Source: Cannabis sativa (lineage: Eukaryota > Streptophyta > Magnoliopsida > Rosales > Cannabaceae). Taken from it: a stretch of 64,000 nt of DNA. The notes beneath the pieces are model-generated. The model did no database searches and was not told the DNA's origin. It saw only the letters and a list, made by a program, of their open reading frames with translations. The DNA is taken from the NCBI RefSeq assembly GCF_029168945.1, contig NC_083604.1:62884211-62948210 (forward strand). Reading direction: 5' to 3'. Position 1 is the stretch's first letter. Every line of letters starts with the position of its first letter. A program made the position numbers and the translations under genes. Positions 57,867 through 64,000 of the stretch are shown here, one piece after another.

Positions 57867-60117
57867 TGTAACACCCTAACTATCTTAGGCGTATTACGTG
57901 AATTTTTAAACGTACTGTGCAGCTCGTTGCTAATCAACGAGGTTTAAGGAAAAACGTGATTAATTAAAATTTTGCTTTTTCATTAAACTTATAAACCATT
58001 TTACAAAAGTCTCGGGATCCCGATTTATAAAATCATTTACAAACGTTTTTACTGTTTAACTATTACATCAAAATAAAAGTCGTCTAACAACAGTTACAAA
58101 AAAATCTCAGCCTTGCTGTCCCGAGGATCGTACGCTCCAGGCCTAACCGCCCCGACATGTACAATCTCATAAGCTCGCTCACGGTCCATCAGCTATAGCC
58201 TTGCCTTTACCTACACATGAACATAAACTGTGAGTCGACAGACTCAGTAAGAAAAGCATAATAATATCATAAATAACTAACTGCCGTGTCCAACACGATA
58301 CTGAGTCCCGCTACTGCCATGTCCAACATGGTGCCGAAGCTACTACTTGCCATGTCCAACATGGTGCCGAGTTTTGAACGTTCGGGGGACGGTACTATTG
58401 ACAAGTATCCTCCGATCGGTCGAACCGGTCATACTCCGCCTGCTTGGTCATACTCCGGCCTGTACCGACGGGATAGGTCAATAGCACTGAACCACCAACC
58501 AAGTGTCAGCCTGATCGGTCGAACCGGTCATACTCCGGCTGCTGGTCATACTCCAGCCTGTACCGACGTGACAGGGTTGGATGGTTCGAAGCCTAAATAC
58601 ATATCTAATGTAATCTAGCAGGCTTCCTACATGCACGCTAAACATGTAATCTACATATGCATACTGTTATACTAATCTTACCTGGATTCCGATTTCAGGT
58701 GTGCCGGTCAACCCGATGGAACCGAAGCCGAGCGGCGGATTACATCGGCTCCTAAACCATAAAAATCACAACGCTATAAGTGACACGCTAAATCACTTCC
58801 CGAGGACTAAAACTAGGAACTAAAAGTTTCCCTATCGATAAAAAGCATGGCAATACCCCTAAAAACCCAAAAACGAGGAAAACTAGGGTTCTGAAAAATC
58901 CCCCAACCGGTAGACCGGTTGCCCAACCGGAATTCCGGTTCTGGGAAATTCAGGACCCCCATCCGAAATTCCGGATGCACAACCGGAATTCCGGTTCCTC
59001 GCAGGCAGCCAACTAAAAAAATCCCATAACTCGACCAATTCAACCCCAATTGGTCCCAAACTTTCCAGACCTGTTCTAAACTATCCCTAGAACAAAACCA
59101 AAGCCTCAAAATCACCCAGAAAGCACGTATACAAAATTCACCATTAAAGACCAAGCTTTGAGTTCAAAAACTCAAACTTGGTTAAATCCACTAACATGCA
59201 TCCTAGCCTAGTTAATTCTACTTAACTAAGCATAATAACACCTCTGAAAACATACAAGAACACCCAGCAATTCACAGAAACAAAATATAACATTTCTTTC
59301 CAAAATTCATAACTTTTCACATAAAACTACAAGCTTGAACAACCTAACTAATATGCTTTCAACACAGCTCAATCAACATCAATAATCATGCTTTGAATCA
59401 CACAAATTAACCACAAAAACACAGCAGCAAAATCAACTAAAAACTCATGCATGCATCATCATTTTTCATCATATTTTTCAAGAAATTAAAGAAGGAGAGA
59501 CATGAACCAACCTAGCTTGCAATGGACCTTAAAAGATGATGAATAACCAGCCAAAATCAAAGGAAAAACGCCCCCTCCTTGCTGCTCAAAGCTTGGCCGA
59601 AAGAGAGAGAGAGAGCTTGAGTGTGTTATTTTTGGAAATGAATTTCTAATTTTGACTAAGTGTTCAAGTGAAGGAGAAAATGGATTTTAATGCATATAAC
59701 ACTTTATTTCAGCCACAATTATTATTTAAAAATAAACATTTAATCCATTTATTAAATCACATAAGACAAAACACTAATGGGGCAAAAAGACCATTTTGCC
59801 CCTTCACCATAAAATCACATAAATCATACTAAAGGGGTATTTTTGGGACATTCTAAATTCCCGGCCATTCCCGACATTCCCAATGTCTAAAACCCGTCCC
59901 CAAATACTAACATACTAAGTTGTGATTTCTACTGAGCCAAACGCCGAGTTCCAAAATACCGGACACCGGAAATGCGAAACATAAAAACTACTGATGACAT
60001 AATCATGCATATCTGAATTCCATAAATAACAGTAATAAATTATTTAAATAGCTATAAATAATTTCATAATTAACATAAACAACTGCTAATTTCCAAATTA
60101 ACTAAGCGGGCTTTACA
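57867..60117 (-). repeat. Element E 5' LTR
   Basis: 2251 bp, nearly identical to 50646-52893. The differences gather in the duplicated blocks at 58260-58570. The 113-codon minus-strand frame (58813-59154) is identical in both LTRs because the LTRs are, and crosses the palindrome cluster; it is not a supported gene. Confidence 0.95.
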
Positions 60118-61000
60118 AAATAAGTAGAATCAAAACAACAAAACTTCAAACAATTAGCAATGACAAGATCAACAATCAAGAACAACAATCGGATAAGAAA
60201 CAGTGGCAAACAGAGTATGTAAAACTAGAAAACAATAACTACAGAAAATAAAGAAATCAACACCAAGATATATATCTGTTCAAGTCCGATAGATTGATGT
60301 GATCTATGGCTTTACTCAAGTTCTAGAACACCGTCGTTATCCTTCTTTATTGATTGAGCAAGAATAGGTATAATATAGTCGAGACGAGATTCTCTGTTGA
60401 GTTCTCACAAAGTGTTTCAGCTCTCACACTTTACACCAAGAATCTTCTTCATCTACAGAAGATTCTTCTTACAAAACCTAAACCCAATCTCTCTCTTTTC
60501 TCTGCACCTCTCTCTACCTCTCAATCTTCTTTCTCTCCAACTCTGAATCTCCTCTGAAGTTCTAAATCTCATATATTGTTCAAACGACAACATTAAGGCG
60601 GTATTTATAGGCTTAGGATCAGGATCCCAAAGTTGGTGACCGTAAGAAACGAGGTTGTTAAATTTGTTAGAAATAACTAACTTAACCAACTCCTTTTTGA
60701 GTGAAGTCTCCACGTTAGCGAAGGTACTGGGGCCTCCAGGAACATAAATGAGCTTTCGGACTCGAGGGCCACGGAACCTTGCTGAAGACGCTTCCTGATA
60801 GGACAAAGCCTGCTGAAGTCAACTATTCAAATTTGTCATTCCAAGAGAGATAACTAGCTAGCTGGAACTCCTTTCTAGGGAAGAGCTAGCTATCATGAGA
60901 ACTTCACCCGGAGAAGACATGATTAGTCATTCGAGAACTCCCTTCTGGACATGACTATCATTCCACACAACTCCTCTCAAAATCAATAATCAACGATTTT
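60118..61000 (-). repeat. Element F 5' LTR, outer fragment
   Basis: Begins with the second AAATA duplication copy of E, then continues the F LTR (AGAATCAAAACAACAAAACTTC...). It includes the TATA box at 60603-60610 and ends near 60992-61000, where similarity to 43300 stops. The 117-codon minus-strand frame here is LTR sequence. Confidence 0.8.
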
Positions 61001-61790
61001 TTAGTTAATATATACGAGACAAAGTTATCCTATATCTATCCAAGATCCAAAATTATTGATATCTTGATATCTTGTTTTCTTTAGAATCTCACAGTAATTA
61101 TAAGCTTAAACTTCTTGTTTTCCATTTTTGTCTTGTTTAGAAACCTCATTGGTCTTCGCGAGCACACCATCTAATTATTGAGCTACGAAAGTCATTGTCT
61201 CATTGCAATTGAATTTAGATCCCAAAAATCAACTACACAAAACAGTATTCCATGTCCATCCAACATAAATATGATATAAAAAGATATAATATAATATATT
61301 AATATATACTACAGAAAAGAAAATAAGAGACCTTCAAAAAAAAATACATTTTTCTTTAGAGGTTTTTTTATTTATATAATTATAAAGTATTATGATAATA
61401 ATAATAATAATAATAATAATTAATATTACATATTTATGCTATTCAAAAAAAAATATTACATATTTATGTATAATATTTACTCTATTTTTAAAATAATGAT
61501 AAGGTAAGATAATTTAGAAAATTGATGAACATAAAATTTTCCTTTTTTATATATGATTAATTTGATAAATTTTTATATATATTAATAGTAATAATTTATT
61601 TATGGCGTATTATTTTTAGAAATTTTTACATGAAAAATCCATTTTGCACAATTTATTACCTAAATACCTCTACACGCTTATGTCTACATTTTTACTTACA
61701 AAGTTGGTTTTATTACACAAATACCACTTAGTCATCATTTCATCCATCATCAATCAAATCCTACTCTCTTCCCTCTCTTTTTTCATTTTC
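61001..61790. other. AT-rich flank right of element F
   Basis: No supported gene. It contains an (ATA/AAT)n run at about 61395-61421 and a pair of ATTACATATTTATG copies 20-30 bp apart. The hydrophobic 88-codon frame at 61644 is a translation of T-rich, partly repeated DNA. Confidence 0.5.
61395..61421. repeat. (AAT)n microsatellite
   Basis: Nine or so uninterrupted trinucleotide units of the AAT class in AT-rich DNA. Confidence 0.9.
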
Positions 61791-62220
61791 TATCAATCAA
61801 TCCATCATTTCACTCTCTTTTTTTCTTCTTTTCTTTTTCTTTTTAATTTTATTTCAGTTTTTAATTTTTTATTTTTAATTTTATTTCAGTTTTTAATTTT
61901 TTATTTTTAATTTTATTTTCAGTTTTTAATTTTTAATTTTTTTTTCCATAACAATTCTTCTTTTCTTTTTATTTTTAATTTTTAATTGTAAAGCTAGTTT
62001 CTTATATATTGTTGCTTAGGTCTAGGATTGACTTCTATCAATCAATCCATCATTTCACTCTCTTTTTTTCTTCTTTTCTTTTTATTTTTAATTTTATTTC
62101 GGTTTTTAATTTTTAATTTTTAATTTTATTTCAGTTTTTAATTTTAAATTTTTTTACATAACAATTCTTCTTTTATTTTTATTTTTAATTTTTAATTGTA
62201 AAGCTAGTTTCTTATATATT
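61791..62220. repeat. Direct duplication of about 220-245 bp, T-rich
   Basis: TATCAATCAATCCATCATTTCACTCTC at 61791 recurs at 62036 (offset 245). Both copies continue through a TTTTTAATTTTATTTC-type short repeat and CATAACAATTCTTCTTTT to GTAAAGCTAGTTTCTTATATATT (ending 62010 and 62220). The second copy is shorter because it has fewer short T-rich units. Confidence 0.85.
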
Positions 62221-62578
62221 CTTACGAAGAAACGGACCTTGATAACATATGGAGCGACTGTGTAGAGAATAAAGCCAGAAAGAGTATAGAAATCATTGTG
62301 CTTCTTATGTATGTTTGCTCAACAAATAATGCAGAGATTTCATTGTCAACGTTTCTGGGAAAAAAGCTAATGTTGGTGCTGATGTTCGAACCGAGGTTTG
62401 TTTTCGGTTTCTTTTTTGGTTTTCTCCCATATTTGAAATTTTACACCTTACGTATGTATTTTTTTAATATGTTTTTTATCTAGTTGTTTTCGTCCATTTT
62501 TATATCATCAATGGGTAACAATGAGATTTATCATGGATGTTGATGTTCAAAGAGTTTTTCCTGTATTTTAGTTTGTAT

Positions 62579-62957
62579 ACAGTTGTTTTGTAGTTTTATT
62601 ATAGTTTTGCTACTTGCATATGTTATTTCACTATAAAATTAATATGCAACTATTTGCACAAAACTTACTATGTATAACTACTATTTTTTAGTCCCCATCA
62701 AATTAAATTCTTGCATAATATATAAACTATCATAAAACGATAATGCAACTATAAGGCAACTATTTGCACTTGCATACAGTTGTTTTGTAGTTTTATTATA
62801 GTTTTGCTACTGGCATATGTTATTTCACTATAAAATTAATATGCAACTATTTGCACAAAACTTACTATGTATAACTACTATTTCTTAGTCCCCATCAAAT
62901 TAAATTCTTGCATAATATATAAACTATCATAAAACGATAATGCAACTATAAGGCAAC
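62579..62957. repeat. 197-bp tandem duplication, nearly perfect
   Basis: ACAGTTGTTTTGTAGTTTTATT begins at 62579 and again at 62776. Through ATAAGGCAAC the two copies differ at only two or three bases by eye. The high identity indicates a recent event. Confidence 0.92.
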
Positions 62958-64000
62958 CAAAACAAAAAATAAATCAAAATGTAACTGTATATAACGTAGA
63001 TGTATTATTCATGAGGTTTTTTTAAAAAATTTCACATCATACATTGTTTTGAATTTGGTGGGAGGTCCAGATCTGTTTGTTACAGATCTACATTTCATGA
63101 ATCTGGATTTCGATATTAGGGGGAGTTGTTTTGATCGAATAAAACAGAAAACAAATGTGTAATTTCAGTTTCTTCACAGTTTTTCTGATTTTTTTTCGTC
63201 ATTTTCAGTTTAAATCATTGCAGGTATTTTTTTTCCAGTTGTTTTTGCCAGAATTAATAGTTGTATTTTTCTCGTTTTGGTTTCATTTTGGTTGTTTTGC
63301 GGTTTTGAAACGAGCGCGTATTTTCATCTTCATGGTTCGCTCTGTACAGCTGAAGGCTTAGTGCATGTGGTATTTTTGTAAATATTTGTATGTGGACTGT
63401 ATAAATGTTTAATGGGCCGGCCCAAAGTATTTTTGTAATTTTTTTTTCCTTTTTTGTATTTTTTTGTTTTTTTCCCTTATTTTTATTGAAAAATTATTTA
63501 ATAAATATATATTATTAATAAAATTATATTAATTCCATGTTCATTTATTCATTATTTTTTAATTCAAAAACAACTCAAAAACTCAAATTTTACAGTATAA
63601 AACTCAATCATCAATTAGATAAATAAAACACTCTAAAATCTATTCATTTTTCATAATAAATAAGATAATTTAAAATATGTTTATTTTTTTTAAATAAACA
63701 AAACAGTTTAAAATATGTTAATTTTATATAATAAACAAAAAAAATATATAAATTATACACATTAATGATATATTAAAATATAGTATTAATATAGTAATAT
63801 TAAAAATAAATATAATAATAAGAAATATAAGTTTCCTTTTTTAAGATTTTTTTTCTGAAAAAGAACGGAAATCCAGAGCGAGCTAGCTCACCAAACAAAG
63901 CAAAACAAAGAGAGCAAAGGTGGTAAAACCGCGTTAAACTCTTCTCCACTTGTCACTCTCCATGTGACCGGAGTTGATATCCTAATATATTAAAGTCTTG
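62958..64000. other. AT-rich flank with possible promoter-type palindrome and GC-richer right edge
   Basis: No supported gene. The perfect palindrome TGGGCCGGCCCA (63413-63424) contains TGGGCC in both directions, the core of plant site II promoter elements. From about 63845 the base composition rises and turns purine-rich (AGCGAGCTAGCTCACC, GAGAGCAAAGGTGG), which could be the upstream or 5' leader of a gene beyond the window. This is only a compositional hint. Confidence 0.35.

Larger units (their letters stand above)
50646..60117 (-). mobile_element. Element E: complete Ty3 chromovirus (Tekay/Del-like)
   Basis: LTRs at 50646-52893 (2248 bp) and 57867-60117 (2251 bp), TGTAAAGCCCGC...GGTGTTACA on the minus strand, nearly identical. 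Flanked by the perfect duplication AAATA (50641-50645 and 60118-60122). The primer site (57852-57863), gag, protease, RT, RNase H, integrase, chromodomain and polypurine tract are all present in the standard Ty3 order. Coding frames are interrupted by at least six small indels but hardly any stops. Inserted in F's 5' LTR. Confidence 0.96.
42408..61000 (-). mobile_element. Element F: degenerate copia retrotransposon interrupted by CACTA and element E
   Basis: Minus-strand order from the right: 5' LTR (split by E), decayed primer site, gag, protease, integrase, RT, RNase H, CACTA insertion, 3' LTR. The two LTRs align over about 0.9 kb (TGTG(A/G)GAAAATTAAGACTAAAT at the plus-strand start, CCACACAACTCC near the end). 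The gene order protease-integrase-RT-RNase H defines Ty1/copia. Every domain carries stops, frame breaks or active-site losses. No clear duplication was found at the outer ends; the right edge is good to about 20 bases. Confidence 0.8.

Noticed and set aside
42408..61000. A target-site duplication for element F
   Set aside because: The pentamer before the left edge (ACATA) does not match the bases after the right edge (ACGAT or nearby); the right edge is not fixed well enough to claim one.
62298..62483. 61-codon frame as a captured gene fragment
   Set aside because: The alternative frame through 62225-62400 looks equally protein-like but has several stops; neither matches a family I recognise.
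61610..63440. A further Mutator-like element bounded by AAATTTTTACATGAAAAATCC and a GTATTTTTGTAA block
   Set aside because: The two ends share only short T/A-rich words and I found no matching 8-11 bp flanks.

Overview
This window is intergenic DNA from a plant nuclear genome, most likely a eudicot. It is AT-rich and is built almost entirely from nested transposable elements: Ty1/copia and Ty3 chromovirus LTR retrotransposons, Mutator-like, CACTA and hAT DNA elements, and LINE-type remnants. I found no complete host gene, no rRNA or tRNA gene and no bacterial-style operon. The only possible host coding sequence is a 42-codon open 3' end at the extreme left. All element boundaries were read directly from termini (TG...CA, terminal inverted repeats), primer-binding sites, polypurine tracts and target-site duplications (TSDs).

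Layout, left to right. 1-922: flanking DNA with a (TC)n tract and a possible minus-strand LTR fragment. 923-11069: copia-type element A, structurally complete, TSD TTAAC. 12707-15881: Mutator-like element (TSD TTTATTTTA) carrying a TG...CA solo-LTR-like insertion. About 16260-16416: minus-strand RNase H-domain remnant, cut by element B. 16417-34323: element B, same family as A. Complete element C (22361-32543, TSD AATCA) sits inside B. B ends at a 7-bp microhomology junction with element D. 34317-41157: Ty3 Tekay/Del-like chromovirus D on the minus strand, missing its 3' part; its LTR carries a hAT-like element (TSD GCGCCCAT). 41158-41690: LINE endonuclease remnant interrupted by D. 42408 to about 61000: degenerate minus-strand copia element F. 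Its 3' side holds a CACTA element (TSD TAT) that itself holds a Mutator-like element (TSD ATATTTATAT). Its 5' LTR is split by the complete, young chromovirus E (50646-60117, TSD AAATA). 61000-64000: AT-rich DNA with several direct duplications.

How the parts relate. A, B and C are three insertions of one copia-derived family with about 1.9-kb LTRs. Their pol remnants share the same stop codons, so the family seems to have spread after losing its coding capacity and would need enzymes supplied in trans. Their leaders share an old ~500-bp direct duplication and a GC-rich cassette that differs between copies. D and E are related chromoviruses that were broken differently: D by C-to-T type stops and active-site changes, E almost only by 1-2 base indels. 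The relative order readable from nesting is B before C, LINE before D, F before E, F before the CACTA element, and CACTA before its inner Mutator-like element.
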